Positions 18,769-27,224 of a DNA stretch of 64,000 bases are shown here, in pieces. The notes under the pieces were generated by a model that saw only the letters and a program-made list of their open reading frames with translations, had not been told where the DNA came from and did not search any database. Numbering within the stretch: the first letter of the stretch is position 1; the number at the start of each line of letters is the position of its first letter. Both the position numbers and the translations under genes were made by a program. Source of the stretch: Chryseobacterium joostei (GTDB taxonomy: Bacteria; Bacteroidota; Bacteroidia; Flavobacteriales; Weeksellaceae); contig NZ_CP033926.1 in the NCBI RefSeq assembly GCF_003815775.1, positions 2,728,001 through 2,792,000 of the forward strand. Reading direction: 5' to 3'.

Positions 18769-19347
18769 ATGAAAACTCTTTTTAAAATTATTTGTTGCCT
18801 TGTTTTATTTTCATGTAGTGGATCAGATGATGACACTTCATCAGACAATAAACCGACTGAACCACCAATTGAAGGGTATTTTCAGGCAAAAATTGAAGGT
18901 GTAGACAAAAAAGTCGAAAATAAAGGAACTACCCATTATGTAGAATGGAGAAAATCAAAGGATTCGCATAATCGCGATTATTATGGAATTTTCATATATG
19001 CTTATAACCAGGGATTTTATTTAGATTCTAAAATTTATACAGACAATATTGAAGTGGGTAAGGAATATGTTTATGTACATACAGACGTCCCTACCTCAAT
19101 GAATATGGACATCAACTATTCTGAAACTTGTGCAGCACCAAACTGTTCATCATATTGGGGATGTACCAATAGTTTCTATGGGAAACCGACCGGAAAAATT
19201 ACCATCACTTCATTTGATGGGAAAAAGATGTCCGGTAAAATAGAAACAAAGGTGAATCATCAGTATTATGGGGTAACAACCAATCAGACAAGAACCATTA
19301 GTGGTGGTGTTTTTGTGAATGCAGAAAAAGCGACAGGAAGTTTATAA
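18769..19347 (+). CDS. Small lipoprotein of unknown function
   Basis: The 192-residue protein has a lipoprotein signal with lipobox LFSC (Cys at about 16), then an acidic Ser/Asp-rich linker and a beta-rich domain with four Cys (ETCAAPNCSSYWGC region), which could form disulphides outside the inner membrane. I recognise no family. It starts 18 nt after the mutase gene and may be read from the same transcript, although a functional link to the mutase is not obvious. A strong terminator follows. Confidence 0.65.
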   Translation: MKTLFKIICCLVLFSCSGSDDDTSSDNKPTEPPIEGYFQAKIEGVDKKVENKGTTHYVEWRKSKDSHNRDYYGIFIYAYNQGFYLDSKIYTDNIEVGKEYVYVHTDVPTSMNMDINYSETCAAPNCSSYWGCTNSFYGKPTGKITITSFDGKKMSGKIETKVNHQYYGVTTNQTRTISGGVFVNAEKATGSL

Positions 19348-19424
19348 ATTAAATATTCCAACAGTTTTACTGAAAACAATTTATCAACATCCTATTTTTG
19401 AATAATTTTCAGAAAATATAAAAG

Positions 19425-19452
19425 CCTCAAAGAATTTCTTTGAGGTTTTTTT
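19425..19452 (+). terminator. Rho-independent terminator
   Basis: A 10-bp perfect stem (CCTCAAAGAA / TTCTTTGAGG) with a minimal loop is followed by seven T. It ends the mutase-lipoprotein transcript. Confidence 0.9.
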
Positions 19453-19478
19453 GTATTTTTATTCTTCAACATATAATC

Positions 19479-20257
19479 ATGAAAGAAAAATTTCAAATTT
19501 CGAGTCCCTGCAATCAGGACTGGGAGAGCATGGAGCAGGTTTCAGAGGGCAGATTCTGTGAGGAATGCAAAAAAAGGTATGGGATTTCGATCATCTTCCT
19601 GAAACAGAAATTGATAAGGTTTTACAAAGCAATAAGTCTATTTGTGCAAAAAAAACATATTTAAAGCCTACTTTTTCAAGTGTGTTTTTAGCCTTAACAC
19701 TTACCTCTTCAATCTATGTGAATGCACAAACTGAAAATAAGTCTATTACTGAAAATGTCTATCAAAAAGAGATTACCATAAAAGGAAAACTGGTTTCTTC
19801 AAGAAATGTAAAATTAGCAGCAGGAGAAATATCATTAGTAACGCTAGATAAGCTTTACAGTGCAAAGTCTGATGAAAACGGAAACTTCACTTTATCTTTT
19901 CCGGAAAAAGTATTAACTGAATATAACATCGTAAGAATTGACTATACGACTATAGGTTCAGATAATAAAGAATTTACTGATTTTAAATCTTCTATCTTTA
20001 AAACCAATGAATTATTGGGAAAACAAAACTTTGAAATTGAGGAAAAGTATTTAACTGTAGGAGGTCTTTACATATCCGACTATCAACCTCCTGATTATTA
20101 TTTCCTAGATGGAAAAAGAATAGGCAAAAGAAAATTTGAAAAAACAAAAGAGAAACATCCTGAATATAAGTATTTAGCATTCTATGATGAAGTAATTGTT
20201 AAGAAGCTGTCTAAAAAAAGTTCTATAGAAAACCTTTATTTACTTTATTCTAAGTAA
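19479..20257 (+). pseudogene. Membrane protein gene split by a -1 frameshift in an A7 run
   Basis: From the ATG at 19479 the frame encodes a Cys-containing N-terminus (ISSPCNQDWESM...GRFCEECKK) and then runs into nonsense. The frame one base back continues as KVWDFDHLPETEIDKV, a membrane or signal segment (FSSVFLALTLTSSIYVNAQ), a CarboxypepD_reg-like domain (GKLVSSRNVKLAAGEISL...DENGNFTL) and a C-terminal domain to 20257. The N-terminal module continuing into VWDF is, from memory, a common flavobacterial pattern, and the two pieces join perfectly if the A7 run at 19569-19575 had eight A. The gene may be broken, the base may be missing from the sequence, or expression may depend on slippage. 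The full product would have about 259 residues. Confidence 0.75.
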
Positions 20258-20265
20258 AAATCTAG

Positions 20266-20297
20266 AAATCCCTGAAAATGATCGGGGATTTTTTATT
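20266..20297 (+). terminator. Rho-independent terminator
   Basis: A 9-bp stem with one wobble pair (AATCCCTGA / TCGGGGATT) and a T tract, 10 nt after the preceding stop codon. Confidence 0.85.
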
Positions 20298-20317
20298 TTC
20301 GCAGAACAATTATTCTC

Positions 20318-21028
20318 ATGAAGCCAAAAGCCTTATTCAACTGGAGCAGCGGGAAAGATTCTACACTTGCTCTTTACAAGATATTACAAGAGGATCAGTA
20401 TGAGGTCTCTACTCTATTGACAAGTATTAATAAGGAGTTTCAAAGAATTTCCATGCATGGTGTACATGTTTCCCTTTTGGAAAAACAAGCTGAAAGTTTA
20501 GGAATTCCTTTAATTAAAATGGAACTTCCCAAGGAACCCTCTATGGAAGAATATCAGCAAATCATGAGTAAAACCATGTCTGAAATACAAGCTCAGGGCA
20601 TCACCTACTCTATTTTTGGGGATATCTTTCTGGAAGATCTTCGTAAATACCGTGAGGACCAACTAAAAGCCATTGGAATGCAAGCCGTATTTCCTCTTTG
20701 GAAAAAAGATACTTTAAACCTCATCCATGAGTTTCTCGATCTTGGATTTAAAACAATTGTAACCTGCGTGAACGGAACCTATTTAGATCAAAGCTTTGCA
20801 GGACGTATTATTGATCAGCAATTTCTTGATGATTTGCCCGATAATGTAGATCCTTGCGGAGAAAATGGTGAGTTCCATACTTTCACCTTTGATGGCCCTA
20901 TTTTCAAGAATCCGATTGATTTTGAAGTTGGAGAAATTGTAAAGAAAACCTATCCCAAGCCTAAAGCCAACTCCGAAGATCAGGATGAAGACTATATTTT
21001 TTGGTTCTGTGATCTGGTATTAAAATAA
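20318..21028 (+). CDS. Dph6-like ATP pyrophosphatase (diphthine-ammonia ligase family)
   Basis: The 236-residue protein has the PP-loop motif WSSGKDSTLALY (about 9-20) of ATP pyrophosphatases, then IFGDIFLEDLRKYREDQ, and the family ending DPCGENGEFHTFTFDGP. In archaea and eukaryotes this family amidates diphthine on EF-2. Bacteria lack diphthamide, so the substrate here is unknown; activation of a carboxylate or similar group by adenylation is likely. It stands alone between two terminators. Confidence 0.85.
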   Translation: MKPKALFNWSSGKDSTLALYKILQEDQYEVSTLLTSINKEFQRISMHGVHVSLLEKQAESLGIPLIKMELPKEPSMEEYQQIMSKTMSEIQAQGITYSIFGDIFLEDLRKYREDQLKAIGMQAVFPLWKKDTLNLIHEFLDLGFKTIVTCVNGTYLDQSFAGRIIDQQFLDDLPDNVDPCGENGEFHTFTFDGPIFKNPIDFEVGEIVKKTYPKPKANSEDQDEDYIFWFCDLVLK

Positions 21029-21055
21029 GCCCGAAAATTTCTTAACGGGCTTTTC
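21027..21055. terminator. Terminator between convergent genes
   Basis: Stem AAGCCCG/CGGGCTT with a 12-nt loop overlaps the stop of the ATP pyrophosphatase gene. T-rich sequence on both sides supports use on both strands. Confidence 0.75.
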
Positions 21056-21059
21056 AATA

Positions 21060-22466
21060 TTATTTTAAGGTGGTAATTATATCATTCATTAGATCAAATA
21101 CCAGGCGGATATCACTTTCATTGGTTTGCCAGTTTACAAAAGCGGCCCGAATTCCTGTATGTTGATTATAAAAGGTAGGAGTCATGAAAACTTTTCCTGT
21201 ATTGTTAAGCAATTCCATAAAACGGATAACCTCATCCTGCTTATTATCATCTTTTAAAGTAAAACAAACAGTATTAAGCCGTACCGGAGCTAGTAATTTA
21301 AAATCATTACTGCTCTCAACAAATTGTCCAAACTGCTTTGCCAACGATACATTATTTTCTACGATATCCCGATACCCCTCCTTTCCATAAGCCATGATAG
21401 AAAACCACGCCGGTAAGGCCTTTAATCTCCTTGAATTCTCAGGAAGAAAGTTTAAATAACCGAAACTATCCAACGGATCTCCAAGATAAGGCGCATTAGA
21501 ATTTTGAAAAGTCTCTACCTGTAAAATTTTGTACTGATCCTTAATCAGGAAAACAGCACTTTCATAAGGTACATTCAGCCATTTGTGACAATCAACGGTA
21601 ATACTATCGGCATATTCCCAGCCCTCCAAAAGATGCCTATAGCCTTCTGAACACGCAGCGAAACCACCAAAAGCGGCATCAATATGCCACCAGAAGTTAT
21701 ATTTCTCCTTTAATCTTTTTATTTCCACAAAATTATCAAAATCAACAGTATTTACAGTTCCTCCGCTTGAAATCAGGAGAAACGGTTCACCATTAAGTCG
21801 AAGGATCTGATCTTCTAAATCTGAAATGGAAATTGCTTCCCGATCATCTTCTGTTTTTATCCTGATTATATTGCTGCTTCCGCTTCCTAACAATGAAAGA
21901 GATTTTATCGAAGACGAATGGGCCGTAGCCGTCAAAACCTTCACAGGTTCGGAAAGACCATCTTTAGCAATATCTCTCCCTTGTTGTTTCCCCAACCATT
22001 GACGGGCCACCGCCATGCATGTAAAATTAGACATAGTAGCCCCTGTTACAAAGCCACCCAAAAAGTTATTTGGAAGCTGAAGAAGCTTCAACAACAGTTG
22101 TATTGTTTCCATTTCTATATTGGCAGAAATATCCCCTTGTTCTTTTACAGATTGAGGATTTTGATCATAAATAGTTGCCAGCCAATCACCTGCAATGGAA
22201 GCAGGAGTAGAACCGCCGGTTACAAATCCCCAATATCTGGGTCCTGATGATCCCACCATAATGGGTTCGAATCTTTCATTAAATATTTTTAGGGTTTCTT
22301 CAGTCCCATATCCCGTTTGTGATAGTTCTGTATGAGCTGGCTCAAAAGCTTCATTTATAGTTGTAGGCCTGTCTTCAATAGAATTTAGGTATTCCGTTCC
22401 CTGCTTTTTGATGATGTCCAGAATGTGATCCATTTGGGCAGCATCATTTTTCAAATGTTCTTTCAT
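21060..22466 (-). CDS. PLP-dependent group II decarboxylase-like protein
   Basis: The protein has 468 residues from the ATG at 22466. The motifs fit aromatic-amino-acid/glutamate decarboxylase relatives: WGFVTGGSTPAS, the HSS segment, WWHIDAAFGGF with the PLP-contacting Asp, and DCHKWLN with the Schiff-base lysine (K295). It would decarboxylate an amino acid, but the substrate cannot be read from the sequence. A TTG start ten codons upstream lies inside the TACATTTG promoter box and is unlikely. The gene stands alone, divergent from a serine hydrolase gene. Confidence 0.85.
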   Translation of the reverse strand: MKEHLKNDAAQMDHILDIIKKQGTEYLNSIEDRPTTINEAFEPAHTELSQTGYGTEETLKIFNERFEPIMVGSSGPRYWGFVTGGSTPASIAGDWLATIYDQNPQSVKEQGDISANIEMETIQLLLKLLQLPNNFLGGFVTGATMSNFTCMAVARQWLGKQQGRDIAKDGLSEPVKVLTATAHSSSIKSLSLLGSGSSNIIRIKTEDDREAISISDLEDQILRLNGEPFLLISSGGTVNTVDFDNFVEIKRLKEKYNFWWHIDAAFGGFAACSEGYRHLLEGWEYADSITVDCHKWLNVPYESAVFLIKDQYKILQVETFQNSNAPYLGDPLDSFGYLNFLPENSRRLKALPAWFSIMAYGKEGYRDIVENNVSLAKQFGQFVESSNDFKLLAPVRLNTVCFTLKDDNKQDEVIRFMELLNNTGKVFMTPTFYNQHTGIRAAFVNWQTNESDIRLVFDLMNDIITTLK

Positions 22467-22493
22467 GATTTTTCGGATTACAGATAATTTATT

Positions 22494-22501
22494 CAAATGT
22501 A
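22494..22501 (-). promoter_or_regulatory. Bacteroidota -7 box TACATTTG
   Basis: Exact minus-strand consensus, 27 nt before the ATG at 22466. It overlaps the alternative TTG start, which argues for the ATG. Confidence 0.65.
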
Positions 22502-22641
22502 TTGAATACTCCTCAAAGAATTATTAAATACTTATTAAATGCCCCAAAAAGTCTTTGTTAGCACACATTTTGCATATTCCAATGCTCTTAAAAGTTTCAG
22601 TATCTTTAAGAATATCAATTTTAATTAAAAAATAAACACCC

Positions 22642-23748
22642 GTGATCAAAAATTTAGTATTCCTTTTACCTTTCTGTTTTTTACTTTCCTGTAAAACTGA
22701 AACTTCTCTCCCTCCTATAGATAAAAAAGCAGTTATTGATTCCACGATCACGGCTTTTCAAAAAACACTTTTAGAACAACAGATTGATTCTGTCTTTAAA
22801 AAATATCAATTCAATGGCAGCATTGCCGTTTTTAAAGATTCTTTACCACTATACAGAAAAGAAAACGGATATTCAGATTTTAAAAGAAAAATAAAAATTG
22901 ACAGCAGTACTATTTTTGCCATCGGATCTGTAAGTAAACAGTTTACCGCTGTTTTGGTTCTGCTTCAGATGGAACAGGGAAAACTAAACGTTACGGACAA
23001 GGTTTCAAAATATCTAAAGGAATTCCAGATCAAGGAATATGAAAACATCACTATCCACCAGCTTCTGAACCATACTTCCGGATTGAATATGCTAGGTGGA
23101 AAACTGATGTTTAAAAGTGGTTCTGATTTCTACTACTCCAATGATGGATTTAACGCATTAGGGAAGATTGTAGAAACAGTGTCCGGAAAATCATATGATG
23201 AAAATGCTGTGGAGCTTTTTAAAAAGGCGGGAATGAGCCATTCCTCTACAGATGAAGTTTTTAAGGGAACTAATTTCGCTTCAGCTTATCTTGGAAACCC
23301 CAATAAGGCTGAAGAAGTTCCGAATATGCCGAAAAGATTAAGCGGAAAAGAAATCGGAACGCCTGCAGGAGGAATACTTTCTACCATTCAGGATCTTCAT
23401 ACCTGGAACAATGCCCTTTATAGCGGAAAAATCCTTAAGCCTGAAACTTTGAAACAGTTTATGGCAAAAAGTGCAGAAAGACGACATGCGATCTTTGGGA
23501 AAATGGGCTATGCCTACGGAATCATGTTGAACATCGGCAAGCCCAATTCTTATTTTCACAGTGGGTATGTAAAAGGGTCTCCGTCCTTAAATATCTACTA
23601 TCCTGAAACGAAAACCTCTGTTATTATCCTGTCCAACATTGCAGATGAAGAAAAAGGCAAAGGCCTTGTCTTCAAACCCCACATTGAGGTAAAAAAGATT
23701 ACGGATAATCTTGAAAACACATTAGTGCAGCTCAGATCAAAACATTAG
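22642..23748 (+). CDS. Serine hydrolase lipoprotein, class C beta-lactamase/PBP-like
   Basis: The 368-residue protein starts with GTG (no ATG fits the signal peptide). It has a lipobox FLLSC (Cys at about 16), the SxxK motif in IGSVSKQF (about 94-101), a YSN motif (FYYSNDGF) and an HSG in place of KTG. This is the DD-peptidase/esterase/class C beta-lactamase fold. Members hydrolyse peptidoglycan peptides, D-amino-acid peptides or esters. The lipid anchor places it in the periplasm or at the outer membrane. No evidence shows true beta-lactamase activity. Confidence 0.8.
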   Translation: MIKNLVFLLPFCFLLSCKTETSLPPIDKKAVIDSTITAFQKTLLEQQIDSVFKKYQFNGSIAVFKDSLPLYRKENGYSDFKRKIKIDSSTIFAIGSVSKQFTAVLVLLQMEQGKLNVTDKVSKYLKEFQIKEYENITIHQLLNHTSGLNMLGGKLMFKSGSDFYYSNDGFNALGKIVETVSGKSYDENAVELFKKAGMSHSSTDEVFKGTNFASAYLGNPNKAEEVPNMPKRLSGKEIGTPAGGILSTIQDLHTWNNALYSGKILKPETLKQFMAKSAERRHAIFGKMGYAYGIMLNIGKPNSYFHSGYVKGSPSLNIYYPETKTSVIILSNIADEEKGKGLVFKPHIEVKKITDNLENTLVQLRSKH

Positions 23749-23791
23749 TCTTCTTTATTCAATTCTTGCAATATTTCTGAAATACAGATGA

Positions 23792-23824
23792 TTTGTTTAT
23801 AGCATATTTATATCCATAATTTTG
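23792..23824 (+). promoter_or_regulatory. Complete Bacteroidota promoter
   Basis: TTTG at 23792-23795, 21-nt spacer, then TAATTTTG at 23817-23824. The box ends 30 nt before the ATG at 23855. Both elements match. Confidence 0.7.
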
Positions 23825-23854
23825 TTATGTATATAGTTTTTTTTAATTTGCTTT

Positions 23855-24379
23855 ATGAAAAAAATGTACTTCATTGCCATTTATCCGCCCCAGGAAATTA
23901 TTGAAGAAGTAAAGACATTTAAAAAAGATCTTGCTGTTTCCTATGGCAATACCAAGGCATTGAAGAATGATGCCCATATCACTCTTTTCCCTCCTTTTTC
24001 CAGAGAATTGGAATTGGAAAGCGATATTCACATTGCTTTTCAAAAAATAGATACAAGTTTATCACCATTTGAAATGGACTTAAATGGATTTGGCAGTTTC
24101 CCCAATCCTAAAAACCCTGTAATTTTTGTACATCCTGAAGATAATGTTCATTTAACCGAGCTTTACCAGAGAGTAAAACAGCAGTTTAATTTTACAAATT
24201 ATTCATTTACTCCTCATATGACAGTAGGATATAGAGATCTAACATGGGAGAACTATCTGAAAGCATGGGAAAAGTATAAAGAAAAAGAATATAAAACTAA
24301 ATTTATAGTTGATAAAATTCTGCTGCTTCGTTATGATGGTAAATGGATTCCCATTGCGGAAAAATACTTAACAGATTAA
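23855..24379 (+). CDS. 2'-5' RNA ligase (LigT)-like phosphoesterase
   Basis: The 174-residue protein has the two HxT motifs of the 2H phosphoesterase superfamily: HIT (H41) in AHITLFPPF and HMT (H121) in FTPHMTVGY. Members act on 2',3'-cyclic phosphates, 2'-5' RNA links or ADP-ribose derivatives. The cytoplasmic substrate here is unknown. It has its own promoter and is followed by ruvC on the same strand after 122 nt. Confidence 0.8.
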   Translation: MKKMYFIAIYPPQEIIEEVKTFKKDLAVSYGNTKALKNDAHITLFPPFSRELELESDIHIAFQKIDTSLSPFEMDLNGFGSFPNPKNPVIFVHPEDNVHLTELYQRVKQQFNFTNYSFTPHMTVGYRDLTWENYLKAWEKYKEKEYKTKFIVDKILLLRYDGKWIPIAEKYLTD

Positions 24380-24488
24380 AAATATGAATGGGCTGAAAAA
24401 TTGTTTTAGATACAATAAAACCCTTTAAGCTCTCTTTAAATTGAAGTACTGAAATATTTTCTGCTTCTATTGTTATTTTATAAAGTCA

Positions 24489-24496
24489 TATCTTTG
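24489..24496 (+). promoter_or_regulatory. Bacteroidota -7 box TATCTTTG next to the ruvC start
   Basis: Exact consensus whose last base is 5 nt before the ruvC ATG. Transcription from it would start at or within a few bases of the start codon. Confidence 0.5.
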
Positions 24497-24501
24497 AACC
24501 A

Positions 24502-25056
24502 ATGATTTCAGAGAAGATAATTTTAGGTATTGACCCCGGCACCGCCATCATGGGATTTGGTCTTATTTCCGTTAAAAAAGGTAAAATGGAAATGATTTCT
24601 ATTCACGAGCTCATCCTAAAAAAATACCCCAATCACGAAACCAAACTCAAATATATTTTTGAGAAAACACTTGCTCTTATTGATGAGTTTCATCCTGATG
24701 AAGTTGCATTGGAAGCTCCTTTCTTTGGAAAAAACGTACAGAGTATGCTTAAATTGGGACGCGCACAGGGAGTAGCCATGGCCGCCAGCCTTCACAGGAA
24801 CATCCCTATTACGGAATATTCTCCTAAGAAGATCAAGATGGCTATTACAGGAAATGGTAATGCCAGTAAGGAACAGGTAGCAGGAATGCTTCAAAACCTC
24901 CTTAATTTAAAAGAATTTCCCACAAAACATCTGGATGCTTCTGATGGTCTTGCTGTTGCGGTATGCCATCACTTTAATTCAGGAACCATTGCAGATACAA
25001 AATCTTACTCAGGATGGGAAAGCTTTTTAAAGCAAAACCCAAATAGATTAAAATAA
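24502..25056 (+). CDS. ruvC: Crossover junction endodeoxyribonuclease RuvC
   Basis: RuvC cuts Holliday junctions in recombination and repair. The 184-residue protein has all four acidic catalytic positions: Asp in ILGIDPGT (about 11), Glu in ALEAPFFGK (about 73) and the two Asp of HLDASDGLAVA (about 146 and 149). The conserved start IDPGT needs the ATG at 24502. ruvA and ruvB are not in the window. Confidence 0.95.
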   Translation: MISEKIILGIDPGTAIMGFGLISVKKGKMEMISIHELILKKYPNHETKLKYIFEKTLALIDEFHPDEVALEAPFFGKNVQSMLKLGRAQGVAMAASLHRNIPITEYSPKKIKMAITGNGNASKEQVAGMLQNLLNLKEFPTKHLDASDGLAVAVCHHFNSGTIADTKSYSGWESFLKQNPNRLK

Positions 25057-25087
25057 AAAAAGCCCTTTTAAAAGGGCTTTTTTTATT
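25055..25087. terminator. Bidirectional terminator
   Basis: Perfect palindrome AAAAAGCCC TTTTAAAA GGGCTTTTT serves ruvC and the convergent metalloprotease gene. Confidence 0.9.
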
Positions 25088-27001
25088 TTAGTTATTTAAG
25101 AATTTCTTAGACTCTTTCTTATTTTTATCAGAGTAATTAATGATGTATGCTCCTTTAGGAAGCGATCTATCAATCTGAACTTCATTCGTCTTAGTATTTC
25201 CTTTCTGGATAATCTTACCACTTAGATCATAAATCTGATAATCTCCAAATACTTCGTTTCTTCCAGCTAATCTTAATTTATTTTCAGCTTTCAGATATAC
25301 TAGTTTTGATTCTGTATTACTACTAACCTCAGAAGTGCCCAATCCTCCCATAATTCTAACTGCATAGTCTTCCATTTGCCCGTATTGTAATTGAGAACAA
25401 GCAGTAACATCAGGAAGTGCAGCTCCAGCATAGGTTGCTGCATCTACCGCAATTCTCATTCTTAGATAAGTATTGGTTACAGCTCCTGCCGGAGGAGTAA
25501 TATTGGTGGTAATGGTAGTCCCTCCTCCTAATGCTATAGTAGCAGAAGTATTGTTTACCACTAACTCAGATTCTTCGAAAGAACCATTATTATTATAATC
25601 TATCCAAACCTTAGTCTTAAATTTATCTGCCTGATTAAAGCCATTATCATAACCAACCTTCAATACCGTGCTTCCATTTAAAGGAATATCAGTGTAATAA
25701 GCAGGTCTTATACAGGTTGCGGCAGTATAGTCATCATAAAACTTAGGAGCTGGTTCATCTGAATCATATCCGTTGGTTAAACTTCCAATAGAACCAAAAC
25801 TCACTCTTGTTGGTCCAATTGCAAAATTATTGTTAGCCGGATTCACAATTCCTGCCGGATTACATTGAGCAGCCACCACAGAAACCGGAGACGGAATTAC
25901 AACAGACAGATCTTTACCTGCTGTTGAATTAAGAAGGTTTTTTCTGTTCTCCATCATCAACATGATCGCTCTTTCTCTCTGACCTGCAGTAAATTTGCGA
26001 TTAGAATTGCTATAATTCATAATATTATACTGAACACCTTGATAATTTACCCCTGTACAAGGATTAATAGCCGTGTTAGCAGGTGCCGGGTTCTGATAGT
26101 AAGCAGCACCAGAAACCTCCGTATCACAAACCCTGTCATTATCTATTGTACAGTCGGTTTGAGCAGGAGGGCAATATCCAGTAGTTCCACTTGCTGCCGC
26201 ATAATTCCCTCCCTGGAAAGTATGATAAAGACCAAATGCATGTCCTAATTCATGCGTAAGTGTTGTATCATTTGAGTTTTTAATGGTAGCCACTTTCATG
26301 AAACTTTCATAAAAGTAGTCATAAGTTTCTGGGAATCTCGCATATCCCATCAATCCTCCAGAATTTAGCTGTTGTCCGTTAAATCCAATGATAACATAAA
26401 TATTAAAATAAGAACCTTCTGGCCAATGTGGAGCCAATGCTTTAATATCTGCATCACTTGCCCCACTACCTCCGGCACCCTGCTTTACACCGTTTGTATC
26501 ATATAAAGGAATTGGGCTACCGTTATATCTTACAATACCAGTGGTAGCTGTACAGGTTGGTGACCTCTTAGCTAAAACTAATTTAAAAGGCATTACATTT
26601 CCTCCATCTATACCTGGTCCTTCAGAATAGAAGCCATTTCCATAAGTAGTTGCATACATTTTATTTGCCCTGTCAATCCAGTTTGTAATTTCCTGATCGG
26701 TCAGTGATAAATTTGCATTTGCGGCCGCTTTAGACTCAATAACATGTACTACAACCGGAATTTCGTAGACCTCACCGGTATACAACCCGTTCCAGGATGT
26801 ACCACCACCTACTTTATTCAAATAGTCATGTTTATCAATTTTTCTCAGTCTTTGTTCCGTCTCTTCTCTCCTCTTTTTCAACTCAGGAAACTGAGCATCC
26901 ATTCTTCTCAATTCCTCATCAAAACCACAAGCGTGTTCGTGACTTTGTGAAAAAACATTAATAAACAACAAAACCGCAGAAACAATAGTAATTTTCTTCA
27001 T
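25088..27001 (-). CDS. Secreted M43-family zinc metalloprotease with GEVED and T9SS type A domains
   Basis: The 637-residue protein has a signal peptide ending FSQ, a propeptide-like coil (about 25-75), and an M43 (pappalysin-like) catalytic domain with HELGHAFGLYH (residues 250-260), the extended zinc motif HExxHxxGxxH. The MNYSN segment downstream fits the Met-turn of metzincins. A GEVED-type domain follows (about 430-550: KVWIDYNNNGSFEESEL), then a T9SS type A sorting domain (YQIYDLSGKII, ending KKFLNN). It is expected to be exported and released or attached at the surface as a protein-degrading enzyme. A paralogue lies at 31682-33547. Confidence 0.9.
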   Translation of the reverse strand: MKKITIVSAVLLFINVFSQSHEHACGFDEELRRMDAQFPELKKRREETEQRLRKIDKHDYLNKVGGGTSWNGLYTGEVYEIPVVVHVIESKAAANANLSLTDQEITNWIDRANKMYATTYGNGFYSEGPGIDGGNVMPFKLVLAKRSPTCTATTGIVRYNGSPIPLYDTNGVKQGAGGSGASDADIKALAPHWPEGSYFNIYVIIGFNGQQLNSGGLMGYARFPETYDYFYESFMKVATIKNSNDTTLTHELGHAFGLYHTFQGGNYAAASGTTGYCPPAQTDCTIDNDRVCDTEVSGAAYYQNPAPANTAINPCTGVNYQGVQYNIMNYSNSNRKFTAGQRERAIMLMMENRKNLLNSTAGKDLSVVIPSPVSVVAAQCNPAGIVNPANNNFAIGPTRVSFGSIGSLTNGYDSDEPAPKFYDDYTAATCIRPAYYTDIPLNGSTVLKVGYDNGFNQADKFKTKVWIDYNNNGSFEESELVVNNTSATIALGGGTTITTNITPPAGAVTNTYLRMRIAVDAATYAGAALPDVTACSQLQYGQMEDYAVRIMGGLGTSEVSSNTESKLVYLKAENKLRLAGRNEVFGDYQIYDLSGKIIQKGNTKTNEVQIDRSLPKGAYIINYSDKNKKESKKFLNN

Positions 27002-27030
27002 ATTGATCTTTTTTTTTGATTATATAGCAG

Positions 27031-27063
27031 CAAAAATATCATTTTAAATTCAATTAGCTCAAA
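27031..27063 (-). promoter_or_regulatory. Complete Bacteroidota promoter of the M43 gene
   Basis: Minus strand: T-rich TTTG element at 27060-27063, 21-nt spacer, then TATTTTTG at 27031-27038, 29 nt upstream of the start codon. Confidence 0.65.
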
Positions 27064-27201
27064 AACAAAATGCTTTTTTTTCATTTTCAGCCAATTCCAC
27101 TCAAACAATCCAACACATTATAAATCAATATTTTGAAATTTTAAATCAAATTACTTGGTAAAACATAATACTATCTTTTACATTGGTATGATTTTTAATA
27201 C

Positions 27202-27209
27202 TACATTTG
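27202..27209 (+). promoter_or_regulatory. Bacteroidota -7 box TACATTTG
   Basis: Exact consensus, 15 nt before the ATG at 27225. Its TTG could be misread as a start codon in frame. Confidence 0.6.
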
Positions 27210-27224
27210 TATAAATTTTCAGTT

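Noticed and set aside
19569..19577. Programmed -1 ribosomal frameshift of the dnaX type
   Set aside because: In the reading frame the codons are AAA AAA AGG after a C, which does not give the canonical A-AAA-AAG slippery heptamer, and no clear downstream stimulatory structure was seen. A missing A or true mutation is simpler.
22642..23748. Antibiotic-resistance beta-lactamase
   Set aside because: Only the shared SxxK fold is visible, with HSG in place of KTG and a lipid anchor. This fits a general serine hydrolase; resistance cannot be claimed.
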